Of a stretch of 60,000 nucleotides of DNA, positions 1 through 10,395 are shown piece after piece; the stretch's first letter is position 1; each line of letters starts with the position of its first letter. The translations under genes and the position numbers were made by a program. Below the pieces are notes generated by a model. It ran no database searches. It was not told where the DNA came from and saw only the letters and a program-made list of their open reading frames with translations. Source of the DNA: Bolinopsis microptera (Eukaryota > Ctenophora > Tentaculata > Lobata > Bolinopsidae); assembly GCF_026151205.1 (NCBI RefSeq), contig NC_087076.1, forward strand, positions 21,324,828-21,384,827. The letters are read 5' to 3'.

Positions 1-2
1 GG

Positions 3-632
3 ATGAACTATAATTATGTTAACCGTATCGATAGTGCAAACTCAGATCACTTAATGCCATTAATTGATAACGTAAGAAACTGTATTAATGGCCTTGTCTC
101 TATTCAACCCAGAACGATTGTGTTTTGTGATTACATCACGGCTGGAGATTTTGTGGAGAAATATTTCCGTCATAACTCTTCATACGAGTTTAAGACAGAA
201 GCGAAGTATAAGGACATGAATTTTGTTTTTTCTACAACTGCTATGATCGGAGACGACCCTGACACGTTTAGCATGAAGTTCGTTTTGATAGAGAATCGCC
301 AAAAGAAAAAGATGAAGTTAGAACAGCATGACACAAATCGGCACGGATATCACCACATGCCAAAATTACATTTTGCCTTGGAAGTTATCGCTGCTGATGA
401 AAATGCTGATGAGTCCACATTTCTCCCTATTTCGTGGTGTAGTAAACCAATTTGCGATAAAACGAGAACTTATTGGAAGTGGGGTTACGTTGCTTTTCAT
501 GGGAAAGAATGCGAAAAGTTAGATATGTTTTTGAGCAAAGATGGTAGTGTCGAGTTTAATGAAAATGTGGCTACTTTTAGTTTGACTGATGGATCAGAAA
601 AAGTTCGACTAGTAGCATATCTTATAGAGTAA
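3..632 (+). CDS. Unrecognised protein, possibly 5'-truncated by the window edge
   Basis: This open frame encodes 209 residues and ends at a TAA at 630-632. I do not recognise the family. The product is mixed alpha/beta in character, has no signal peptide or membrane segment, and carries a basic stretch (RQKKKMK) near residue 100 and several aromatic-rich strands towards the C-terminus (for example TYWKWGYVAFHGKE). The first ATG is only two bases from the window edge, so the true start may lie upstream and this may be the last exon of a longer gene. The frame is long for this AT-rich DNA and codon usage looks ordinary, so I take it as real coding sequence. Confidence 0.55.
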   Translation: MNYNYVNRIDSANSDHLMPLIDNVRNCINGLVSIQPRTIVFCDYITAGDFVEKYFRHNSSYEFKTEAKYKDMNFVFSTTAMIGDDPDTFSMKFVLIENRQKKKMKLEQHDTNRHGYHHMPKLHFALEVIAADENADESTFLPISWCSKPICDKTRTYWKWGYVAFHGKECEKLDMFLSKDGSVEFNENVATFSLTDGSEKVRLVAYLIE

Positions 633-1116
633 ACAGTAGTAGCATATCTTATCTTTATCTGATTAGTTTATAATGTGAGATAGTTTTAGATATAACCATA
701 ATTAGTGTCTACTTGATAATGATAAATTCTTAAATCAGGATTAGCTCATACTTTTTATCTTAACTTCGACTATAAAGATTTAAGTTGGACGATCTTGGAT
801 TAAAGCTCATTTCCTACACAAGCAATTATTATTTTTGTATTTTGACTCGATTAGCCACGCCTAGAAGGACATCATATAATGTTAAATGAATTTGACCGTT
901 TTATTTTTGTGATACTTATACAGAATTTTTTGGATTTCACATAAGTCCTCGAAACTTTAATTTTTCATTTTCTTGATGTGACATATTTTGACTGTTTTAG
1001 TAAAAATCGCAATTGAAACTGCTGTCATTTACCCACTCTGATCTGAGTAACAGCTGATGTTTTGCTTCAGATGTTTTACAGCCTCTCATTTCATCAATCT
1101 AATACTACTTTTCAAC
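633..1116. other. Intergenic spacer and UTP15 5' flank
   Basis: This is AT-rich sequence between the end of the first gene and the UTP15 start. I see no open frame, RNA gene or clear repeat in it. It ends in a pyrimidine-rich stretch leading into the AG at 1117-1118. Confidence 0.5.
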
Positions 1117-1123
1117 AGGTAGA
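1105..1123 (+). promoter_or_regulatory. Candidate 3' splice site (trans-splice acceptor) 5 nt upstream of the UTP15 start codon
   Basis: A pyrimidine-rich CTACTTTTCAACAG ends at 1118, and only GTAGA separates it from the ATG at 1124. No convincing upstream exon is seen. In an organism with a spliced-leader RNA this is what an SL acceptor looks like, but an ordinary 5'-UTR intron would look the same. Confidence 0.45.
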
Positions 1124-4100
1124 ATGGCAGATTTAAAGAAACTGATTATCAAAGAAAATACTAAAATATTGTCAAAATCAACTCCTGAGGAAAGATTCTG
1201 GAAGAAATTTAAGGTATTTATTGCCAAATCACATTTTTATTTATCATTTTGATATAATATGGGATTGACAATAGTCATTACTTTCATGCTTAAAACTTTC
1301 AGTTTCAAATAGTTTCAAAAGTTCCGTAGTCTTTCATACAGTGCTTTCAATGAATGTTAGATTGCTCCTGAACATATTTCATTGGACCCAAATCATAACA
1401 ACAATAGTGACCATGCATTATCATTTATCATGACCGATTACTGTACTACAATATCAAGTTATTAAGCTTAGTATTGTTATATATTAGTTTCCGCAACAAA
1501 CCAACTTGGGTAGCCACCGTTATTAATCATCGGTACACTTGAGTAGCCTGGAAACCTTCTCAGGGAACGTCTTTATCAGGTGTTTATCAGTGCTCTGATT
1601 AATAAATATTGCAATTTTGTTACGTTGCTCCTGTGACAAAAGTTAACTGAAAAATTCATCTCAGAATAATTCGCCACAAGTCATGTATTTAAACTCTTTT
1701 TAATTTGTGTACCTTGAGAACTCTTGTTTATTTTCAGTTCGCAGCTGCTATCAAAGAGTTTGGCTCTGTCTCACACCTGTCATTCTCCCATGAAGCTCCT
1801 TACTACTACACTGTTACTTCGGGCACCAAGGTATACTGTTACAAAGAGGACAAAGTATACTACCAATTACCATACATAGTACTAAGTATAGTACTAAGAT
1901 CTTATTTTTAACCGACTATGACAGTATGATGTCATGTTATCTGATTTCGACCAGATCTTCCCGACGGCCTTTCGATCTGTTTCGAAGTTAACCTGGTAAT
2001 GAGTTTGAAGTTGCCATTAAAATGCTGTGTTAACTGTTAACAGTGTTACAATGTGTGTTGTTGTGCTGTGTGTTAACAGTGTACTAACCAGGTGAATGTG
2101 TACAGTGTAAAGACTAACGCTGTTCAACAGAGTATCAGTAGGTTCAAGAAGACAGCTTACTCAGGCTGCATCAGACGGGACGGTAAACTGGTTGTAGCTG
2201 GGTCCGAGGACAACTCTATACAGGTTATAATACTAATTAATCAATTAATTAAATAATTAATTAGTAATATATTATACAGGTTATAATATATTACTGTACT
2301 TTAGTTATCCTTTTAACTTATTCCATATCAGATAAGCTAATAATTTGTAACATCTTATATTAGTGATATTGCTTATGATTTTGCAGTTTTAGTGTTAGCT
2401 GAGGTGATAATAGTCAAAACCAAACTCTTAATAAAAACTATAAAGTTAAAAACTTGACAATACGTAACGTTTCCTGTGCAGGTGTTTGAAGTGGGGACCA
2501 GGTCTACATTACGTCAGCTGACAGGTCACGTGCGTCCTTGTCACGTGACACAGTTCGACCAGGACAACACTCACCTGCTCAGTGGGGCTGATGATAAGAC
2601 TCTCAGGTGCTGGGACCTCCCTACAGGTAGGGTATTTAAATAGAAGGTACTCTCAGGTGCTGGGACCTCCTTACAGGTAGGGTATTCAAGTAGAAGGTAC
2701 TCTCAGGTGCTGGGACCTCCCTACAGGTAGGGTATTCAAATAGAAGGTACTCTTAGGTGCTGGGACCTCCCTACAGGTAGGGTATTCAAATAGAAGGTAC
2801 TCTCAGGTGTTGGGACCTCCCTACAGGTAGGGTATTTAAATAGAAGGTACTCTCAGGTGTTGGGACCTCCCTACAGGTAGGGTATTCAAGTAGAAGGTAC
2901 TCTCAGGTGCTGGGACCTCCCTACAGGTAGGGTATTCAAATAGAAGGTACTCTTAGGTGCTGGGACCTCCCTACAGGTAGGGTATTCAAGTAGAAGGTAC
3001 TCTCAGGTGCTGGGACCTCCCTACATGTACAGGTAGGGTATTCAAGTAGAAGGTACTCTCAGGTGCTGGGACCTCCCTACAGGTAGGGTATTCAAGTAGA
3101 AGGTACTCTCAGGTGCTGGGACCTCCCTACAGGTAGGGTATTCAAGTAGAAGGTACTCTCAGGTGCTGGGACCTCCCTACAGGTAGGGTATTCAAGTAGA
3201 AGGTACTCTCAGGTGCTGGGACCTCCCTACAGGTAGGGTATTCAAGTAGAAGGTTCATGTTATAATTCTGTTTGTCTAAATGCCCACTTGCAAATTTGAT
3301 TTATTATAGATATAGATGTAACATTTAGTTTTGATTTTGTTGATATTAAAAACTTCCCAAGTGACTCAAGAAAGAAAACGACAAAATTATTTATACAATT
3401 ATGTATCCAAAAGGAAAAAAATAAATAAGTGTCCAATAAGTTATTTGAACCAATCCGCCCGAGCCAATCAAGATAACAAGGAATCTCATTCTTGGCCTGC
3501 AAAATGATTTAGTTCAGGCCGGAATTCAAAACTCACAAACCGACACAATCATGGTAAGATCAGAATTATTTTTAGTTAAAATAGAGTTTCTTAATGAACT
3601 TAAATAATATGTGAAACTTGAACCCAAACTGTCCATCACATGTAGGCGTCGTCCACCAGAATGGCTTCCATGCGTTGCCTCCCGAATCCATGATGAGTCC
3701 AACCAGCAGTTAACCTCATGTAAGGAAAAGGAGTAATGTTATCCCGTTCCAGTGCTGATTTCAGTAAAGCGAACTGGTTGAAGTACTCAGGATCCTCCCT
3801 GTACCCCCCGAACGCCCGTATGTACAGTTTATAGTCAGGATATTCGTGGACCCACACTTCCTTGATAGTGGATGCCGGAGGGTTGCTCTGAAACTGTTGA
3901 GGAATGTAAACAAGCAGCCTAGCATTCACGACTTCGCCGTTCTGGTCGAGCCAATATCTCTCCACGACGGGTGAGAGAAAGGACATCTTCTCCCCACGAT
4001 CGTTGTTGTCTCCACTACTGTAGCGGTACAGCCGAATGTACGCCTCCCTAAAACCCTCTGGTCGGTCCAGATCCACCATTGTGGTGGTCCAGTTTGCACG

Positions 4101-7100
4101 TGCAAGCAGTCGCGTTTCATACCCGCATCCAGCAGACTCGAGTTCGTCAAACACCGGGCACTCCTTGTTGTTGCAAATCTGTGCAGCCGGCTTTGGTTTG
4201 TGACGTCTCAGCAGATGATGTTGCCCATTTGGGGCAGTACCAGTTTCGTTTGCAGCGTTTTCGTAAAGATCTTCGTTATCTGGATCTGCCAGGTACTCCT
4301 CACATTCTTTGTAGCCATCCGCCTCTTCGCGGGTGAAACTCCCTTCTGCCTCTTGTTTTATGTTGAAATGTTGCCTGTATTTTGGGGACTTGTACCGGTG
4401 AGCTTCGCCGAGGTTAAAAAGTGAAACAGCCAGTAGTCCTAGCACCACGAACAGTCGAGACATTTCAGTAAATCTGAATATAATCATATTGTTAAGTGCT
4501 GAAACAATTAAATATAGCATAAATCTTTTATTGCGAATTGATTAGATAATCGTATAGACCCTATAGAGAATTTAATTTACGGATACAGTCAAGAGTAAAG
4601 GAAAGTTATAGAAACGTAACAAAAAGTTCAGGAAAATGAATAAAATGAGGATCGTTCTTTATTGAACAGACAATTTAGGGTTTAAGAGGGGGAAAACTTA
4701 ATGTAACGGAAACTCGTATAATTAGGCTGAGAGCGATAAGCTCTTTTCCGATTATATTTCTACCCTCTTAATCAGAGGAATAAGAATTTTTCACCCGAAT
4801 TTGTCCTGATCTCTCCCCAATAACCATGACTTAATATGGATTGGGAGTATTTTAACAGTTTTTTTTGCACTTTTCCGTTCCCTGATCGAAACACCGTTTA
4901 CTTAAAAGATAACAGTTATCAGTTGCAGGTAATTATCGTACTCCCAGACGGAAAATTATTAAACAAGACAACAAGTCAGCAATAGGAAATTGACCTTCCA
5001 GCTGATCAACCTTAACTGTTCATATAATTGTTTTTAATCAATATTTTGGATGCGTTAAAAAGTATTGATCAGGGAGGGCATGTTATCATCGATGAATGAA
5101 ACTGTGCACAGTTCAAACTCACAGTTCTCAGTGGTGCTGTATGGTGAAAATTTAAACGAACTTAACTTATTAAAATCCTTTTTCTTGTCTGCAGTATCAG
5201 TAGCCGATACCGGTTCTGTTTTGTAGTACCCATAATTACTAATTAGTTAATTAATATATTAGCTAATTAATTAATTAATATAACAGTTGGTTCCTGCAGG
5301 TGACGAGGTGTTGTGTATGAAGGGACACGATGATTACATCAGATCTGCTGCTACTGTAGCTATGTGTCCTGATATCTGGTTCTCTGGTGAGTCATATCCC
5401 ACTTTGTTATTGCCATAATATAAGTAACATATCAACATATGATTAACATATAATTAACATATAATTAACATATAATTAACATATAATTAACATATAATTA
5501 GCATATGATTAGTACAACCCTCTCAAACCAAATATGGTTAATCCTTCGAAATTCATTAATCATGTCATATTGTAATGAAGTATACCACCGAATATTTAAC
5601 ACGTGGGTTTAACACGTGGGTTTAACACGTGGGTTTAACACGTGGGTTTAACACGTGGGCTTAACACGTGGGTTTAACACGTGGGTTTAACACGTGGGTT
5701 TAACACAGGGAGTTACGACCACACAGTTAAGATGTGGGATAAGAGAAGTGGAGAGTGCACACTGACCATGGATCACGGGTACCCTGTGGAAAGTATTGTG
5801 GTTTTACCAACTGGGGGCATTGCTATCAGCTCAGGTAATGATTAACAGCATATTATAAACAATAAACATTTATTATCAAGGTAATGCTTTTGGACACGAA
5901 GGGAAACACACAACGTAAGGCTTGAAATCTTCGTAAAACTACATCATTAGAGCCTGTTGTTATATAGTAGTGTTGAAAGTATTATAAAACGTATTATTAA
6001 GGTAGTTGATTGGATTTGTTGTAATACTGTTTTGATGTCAAAAAGACGGTTTATGTCCAAATTGGTGACCGGCTATATGTGGTTTAAAAAACTCTCGTTT
6101 TAGTAACACCGTAATAATATGTTGTAATCTGTGGCTAATTAGCGTTTTCAGTATACAATACCATTTAGTCTGTATTTCTCATAATAATAGCATATTATTA
6201 TGATATTTCCCATAGTATTAGCACCACGTGACACCCCCTACAAACAATTATGACGGTTTCAAACAAAGCTGAGAATGTTTTTAATAATTTATTTACCTAT
6301 CCAATTCTGTAAACAATTATGACGGTTCACGATAGTGGACCTATCATTTAATTTTAATCCTGTGTAATCCTGTGTAATCCTGTGTAATCCTGTGTAATCC
6401 TGTGTAATCCTGTGTAATCCTGTGTAATCCTGTGTAATCCTGTGTAATCCCCCTCCTCCCACAGGCAGCAACAAGATAAAGGTGTGGGATGTACACAGGT
6501 CGGGTGCGCTGCTCACCACCCTCTCTAATCACCAGAAGACTATCACGTGTCTCGCTCTCGACTACACTAACACTAGGCTGCTTTCAGCTTCACTTGATCA
6601 GTCAGTCTGAATTACAGTTAATTGTTTCTTGATTTAATGAATTTGATATGATCATTTTAAAGAAATGTGCCGTATAGGTTAGCTTATGATCATGCATTTG
6701 CGTTTTATGAAAGACGTGTTTATTGTCGTAGTAGAACTCACTATTTTTCATAACATTATACAACTCTATCTCATCTTGTATTGCATAATACCTACTATTG
6801 GATTCAATAATGTCTGAAATTAAAGTATGCTGTGCTCTACCAAACATTTCAACCAGAGGTCCGTATTAAAACATAAATTAAACATATATTATACATAATA
6901 TGTTATATATTAAACATATATTATACATAATATGTTATATATTAATCATATGTTATACATAATATTTTATATATTATAATACACATGTTATAACATATTG
7001 ACCATGTTATCCCACAGCCAAGTAAAGATGTACGACTTGAGCTCTTACAAAGTTACACACTCCATCAAGTACTCTGCTCCTGTGCTCTCTGTAGGAACCA

Positions 7101-9064
7101 CGGTAATTTATATTTCACTGTTTAACTGTTTCACTATTTCACTATTTAACTGTTTCACTATTTAACTGTTTCACTATTTTGCCATTTCACTAATTCACTG
7201 TTTCACTATTTAGTTATTTATTATTTTGTTGTGTCACGAATTGTGTAATGTTCGTAATGTTATGTAACTCATGATCACGATATTTATGATTGTATATGAG
7301 ATGAAACTGAACAATTACTTTTTATTTTTGTAGCTTCCTGGTAAGTTTTAATTAAAAGTATCAAAATTACTTCTGAGATTTTGAAGGGATGTGTATTGTA
7401 TAGTTCCATTCAACAAATTTCCATCTCAAATTCCTTTGTACTCACAACATAAGGAAACTGTACTAATTTCTTTACATTGCGTCACATCATGAAACATCGC
7501 TGTATAATCTCCAAATAGTTGAAATCTGGAATATAGCTTTCACAGCTCCAACAGTCTAAATTTTAACAATTCCCAAATCCTGCTGTAGTCATGGTTACTG
7601 TATCACTTTCACACTTCTACCCGTAATCCAACCCTAGATAATACCTACTCAATGTAACAATGTGTTATGATAATGTGAACACTGAGTATAACTGTATAAC
7701 AACTACCCTAACTACCTGCAGGCTAAGAATAGTCACCTGATAGTGGGCTGTAGTGACGGTATAGTTCACATCAGGGAGCACCCTTCTCCTGCCCCTGTCC
7801 CTACTAAACGCCCCCTCTCTGCTATCAACCCAGGATCTGGTGGTTACTTTGCTAGGGGCAAGAACATCCCTCCTGCCAAGGTAGGTCGCCTTAATTAGCT
7901 CTTCAGAATTGTTAATTGCTAAGGTTATATTGTCATAGAACATTGATTATTTGTTAGTTGTTAATCAATAATGGTAGCTTAGTTTAGCTCAGTTAAAGAT
8001 TATCGGGCGTTTCGATAACAAGAGGTTGAAAATATTGAGAAGTGCTACTAAGGTTGGTTACTAAGGTGTGTTACTAAGGGTTACATTTCAGAAAGATGCA
8101 GTGTCAGGAGAGAAGGAAACTAAGAGGACTAAACTCGCTCAGTACGACTTACATCTAAAACGATTCCAGTACACCGAGGCTTTTGATCACGTTGTTAAGG
8201 TGTGTATTAATTATAGGGTTTACTCTGCTACGTAAATGATGTTAAATTTGTACAAAATAATGTTTATAGCCTTCTCTGCCTAACATTGTACCAAATAATC
8301 TTATATTACTTCGCTAGGATTTGTCTAATATTACCTTTTTTCTGAAATGATCAGTTAGCACGGTCTAATACCTCACCACTGTTAACAGTACCATGGTTAC
8401 CACCACTGTTACCATGGCTATAACCACTCCAATCCCACAGAGTCGACACGGTCCAGATATAGTGGTATCAGTAATACAGGAGCTGTTCCGCCGTGACACG
8501 ATGAAGCGGGTACTGTCAGGACGTAATGAGGAGACATTACAGCCAATCCTGACGTTCCTTGTTGCTCACGTGACTAATCCAAGATATTGTAGTGTTCTCT
8601 GTGATGTTGCTCACATTCTTGCAGGTGAGGGGTTCTGTTGTGTTAGTTGATATTAACATTATATCTTTACTTTAATAGAAGTCTAGTTTCTCAACCTAGC
8701 CTTCTTAGGTAGCTTAACCAGGCCCAGGGTTAAAAGCTATAATTGTGAGACAAATGTTAGAGGACAGAGAGCCTAGTTTAATGCGCTATTTTCCCAATTT
8801 ATAGCTCTTTCACGAAATTTCGTCCGATTTGACAGCAAGATGTACCATATCCCAGCCAATTTAACGTACAAAAAGTTGTTACGCCCCTTATCTAACCTCC
8901 CTATTTCAGATTTATACTCACCTGTTCTTGGAATGTCACCTGCAATTGACAAATTATTTGAAAAGCTGAACAAACGACTGAAATTTGAAATAAAGGTACA
9001 AGAACGCTACATGAAACTGCAGGGAGCTATGGAATGCTTTTTTACTGCGACTGGACTTTCTTGA
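1124..9064 (+). CDS. UTP15: UTP15, U3 snoRNA-associated WD40 protein (12 exons, complete)
   Basis: UTP15 is a nucleolar component of the small-subunit processome (t-UTP/UtpA subcomplex). It acts in rDNA transcription and early 18S pre-rRNA processing. Coding exons are 1124-1213, 1738-1830, 2092-2223, 2482-2626, 5300-5386, 5709-5834, 6465-6600, 7018-7102, 7722-7880, 8092-8199, 8441-8624 and 8910-9064. All junctions are GT-AG and phases agree throughout, giving 499 residues against about 518 in human. Residues 30-310 form WD40 repeats, with recognisable blades such as SGADDKTLRCWD, SGSYDHTVKMWD and GSNKIKVWD. Residues 350-499 match the UTP15 C-terminal domain (VVSVIQELFRRDTMKRVLSG and SPVLGMSPAIDKLFEKL). 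Intron 4 hosts the antisense SOUL gene, and several introns carry minisatellites at their splice sites. A possible AATAAA lies near 9251. Identification rests on remembered similarity to vertebrate UTP15 and is strong. Confidence 0.95.
2599..3254 (+). repeat. 50-bp minisatellite made from the exon 4/intron 4 junction of UTP15
   Basis: About 13 tandem units of 50 bp begin within exon 4 itself. Every unit repeats the last ~28 nt of the exon (CTCAGGTGCTGGGACCTCC) followed by the donor CTACAG/GTAGGG and about 20 nt of intron. One unit near 3025 carries a small ATGTAC-type insertion. The first copy is the functional donor; the rest are decoys. Confidence 0.95.
3636..4463 (-). CDS. Secreted SOUL/heme-binding-protein family protein
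   Basis: This single-exon gene of 275 residues is nested antisense in UTP15 intron 4. I chose the ATG at 4463 because it starts a typical signal peptide (MSRLFVVLGLLAVSLFNLGE, about 20 residues). An upstream in-frame ATG at 4520 would bury it. Residues 20-90 are a charged, Glu-rich linker. From about residue 95 the SOUL domain follows: CPVFDELESAGCGYETRLL, then EAYIRLYRYSSGDN, MSFLSPVVERYW, LLVYIPQQFQ and YKLYIRAFGGY, all hallmarks of the SOUL/p22HBP fold. Two cysteines near residue 98 and one in the domain suggest disulfides, fitting secretion. Family members bind heme or tetrapyrroles, but the ligand of this extracellular form is not predictable from sequence. A 3' splice-like site sits 10 nt upstream of the ATG. 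Confidence 0.88.
   Translation of the reverse strand: MSRLFVVLGLLAVSLFNLGEAHRYKSPKYRQHFNIKQEAEGSFTREEADGYKECEEYLADPDNEDLYENAANETGTAPNGQHHLLRRHKPKPAAQICNNKECPVFDELESAGCGYETRLLARANWTTTMVDLDRPEGFREAYIRLYRYSSGDNNDRGEKMSFLSPVVERYWLDQNGEVVNARLLVYIPQQFQSNPPASTIKEVWVHEYPDYKLYIRAFGGYREDPEYFNQFALLKSALERDNITPFPYMRLTAGWTHHGFGRQRMEAILVDDAYM
4464..4490 (-). promoter_or_regulatory. Candidate trans-splice acceptor of the SOUL gene
   Basis: Read on the minus strand, TTATATTCAG is followed by ATTTACTGAA and then the start codon. The AG is at 4475-4474. No donor or upstream exon is evident, so this could be an SL acceptor or a 5'-UTR intron boundary. Confidence 0.4.
4491..5299. other. Remainder of UTP15 intron 4
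   Basis: This is the presumed upstream region of the nested SOUL gene and the 3' part of intron 4. It is AT-rich, with a short TTAATTAA-rich patch at 5236-5284 and the acceptor TTCCTGCAG at 5291-5299. I see no further gene. Confidence 0.6.
5432..5510 (+). repeat. 11-bp AT-rich minisatellite near the 5' end of UTP15 intron 5
   Basis: About seven tandem copies of AACATATAATT with minor variants lie about 45 nt after the donor of exon 5. Confidence 0.85.
5594..5708 (+). repeat. 13-bp E-box minisatellite ending in the exon 6 acceptor
   Basis: Eight near-identical copies of TTTAACACGTGGG are followed by a ninth, TTTAACACAGGGA, in which the mutated unit supplies the AG (5707-5708) used as the 3' splice site of exon 6. 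Each full unit contains the palindrome CACGTG, the E-box core. Confidence 0.95.
6358..6450 (+). repeat. 10-bp minisatellite upstream of the exon 7 acceptor
   Basis: Nine copies of TGTGTAATCC run up to a CCCTCCTCCCACAG polypyrimidine tract and acceptor (AG at 6463-6464). The TAAT core resembles a branch-point sequence, so each unit is branch-point-like. Confidence 0.95.
6868..6995. repeat. AT-rich tandem repeat in UTP15 intron 7
   Basis: Roughly three copies of a 37-38-bp unit (ATATTATACATAATATGTTA) lie just upstream of the exon 8 acceptor. The unit is itself palindromic. Confidence 0.75.
7110..7215 (+). repeat. 15-bp minisatellite just after the exon 8 donor
   Basis: Diverged copies of TTTCACTATTTAACTG begin within 10 nt of the splice donor at 7103. 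This is another repeat rooted at a UTP15 exon boundary. Confidence 0.8.
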
Positions 9065-10378
9065 GAGATGATATTTTAGATCATTAAATTTAAACTTTTG
9101 GGTTTTATTTTACACGATCAGGGATATGATATTTTAACTGTTGTAATTTATTCTTGACTGTTCAGTTTCTCTTTTGTAAGTTCGACTATTTATTGAAATG
9201 TCGTTCATTTTAAAATGCTACGTTCTTTCATTGCTTTCAATCAACATGTTAATAAAGGGGGTGGATAAAATTCAATATGATTCAATTCCTAGCACATTCA
9301 ATTCCTAGTTCATAGTGTACTCATGTACTGACATGTATAACCGAAGCCTAAGTCAACAGTATCGAATAACAGTTAGAATTCTCTGTAACCTTCAGTATCA
9401 TCTAGGTGAATGTCAACATTGTGATCTCTTTTACACTATCGTGAAGCATTTACAGGTACGTTGGATTAAACATAATGAATGTTAAAACCTCCCCTCACAT
9501 TTCAAATCATGATAGCTTGTTTCGTTGACTTGGCGTGGTGTGCTGGTCACTGTGAGAATCTGTATGTTGTGTAGCGCGCGGTGCAAAACAGCTATGTCAA
9601 TTTTAAGCCTCATCACCTCGACCTTAGTCGGCGCAATAAGTGCGTGCGTGCGTACAGGGTGCCGCGCAGCCACGTTATTGAGCATGGCCCTCAGGGCTAT
9701 TTGCCCTGGGCGCGGTAAGATATTCTCACGCGTGAGGCGCGTGTGCCCAATTTTCGCGTCATTTAATTCATTTCCGTCGCTCGTGCACGCGTGTCGAAAC
9801 CTATGTTCTTGCGTGGAGCCCCTAATAGTATTTACTCTACACTTTTATTGCTGATGAGAGCTCTCGTTCTAACTTAGAATCAAAGTTACCTGAGGAACAT
9901 GTCCTTTCCATATTGCTTATGGATCTCTAATCTAGATCTGCCATTCAAAATGAAGCTACGAAGGCCAAGGTGTCAAGGTGAGCTGCTCTCCATTACTTTC
10001 CTTTTCAATCACACCACAACTAAGTTAATTTCAGCATTTCCAATTCAAAACACCCGCTTCTCATTAAATTGTTCGTTCCCCTTTTCATCGTTATCCTCTG
10101 CAACGTTGTCAGTTGTACCGTCGTTAAACTGAAATAGCTGAGCGGCTAATCCTTGCTGCTACTGGTTTTTTTCACTGCTTTAAAAACCTGCAGTAAATTC
10201 TAATTGAAATACTGCGGCCATCTTCACAATTAAATTCCTACTTGCTACTAGACTGTCGTGTCGTGGCAAGCCGCGTTGCATTTCCGCCATTGCATCTTCA
10301 CGTCAAATCGTTAAAGAAGTGGATTGCGATATCCCATATCGTTAGACAATGGAATTGCTCTTAATTAATAACCATCCC
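9065..10378. other. Intergenic region between UTP15 and ANKRD16
   Basis: I see no supported gene here. The stretch 9520-9800 is noticeably richer in CpG and GCGCGC-type sequence than its surroundings. It has open frames on both strands, but these look like a consequence of base composition. A short frame starting at 9899 ends at a possible donor at 9978 and could, in phase, feed ANKRD16 as an alternative first exon. Confidence 0.5.
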
Positions 10379-10395
10379 TTCTCACAGATAAAGAA
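10379..10395 (+). promoter_or_regulatory. Candidate 3' splice site upstream of the ANKRD16 start codon
   Basis: CCTTCTCACAG (AG at 10386-10387) is followed by ATAAAGAA and then the ATG at 10396. As with UTP15, an acceptor sits a few nucleotides before the start, compatible with SL addition. The alternative is cis-splicing from an exon ending at 9977, which would be in frame. Confidence 0.45.

Noticed and set aside
6289-6532. Frames with ITQDYTGLHR-type repeats
   Set aside because: These are the 10-bp TGTGTAATCC minisatellite read in antisense.
9525-9854. 109-codon frame in the CpG-rich patch
   Set aside because: Overlapping frames on both strands, no family resemblance, and no splice context. 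Most likely due to base composition.
9899-9977. Alternative upstream first exon for ANKRD16
   Set aside because: It is in phase and has a good donor, but the peptide has no counterpart in ANKRD16. Kept only as an alternative to trans-splicing.
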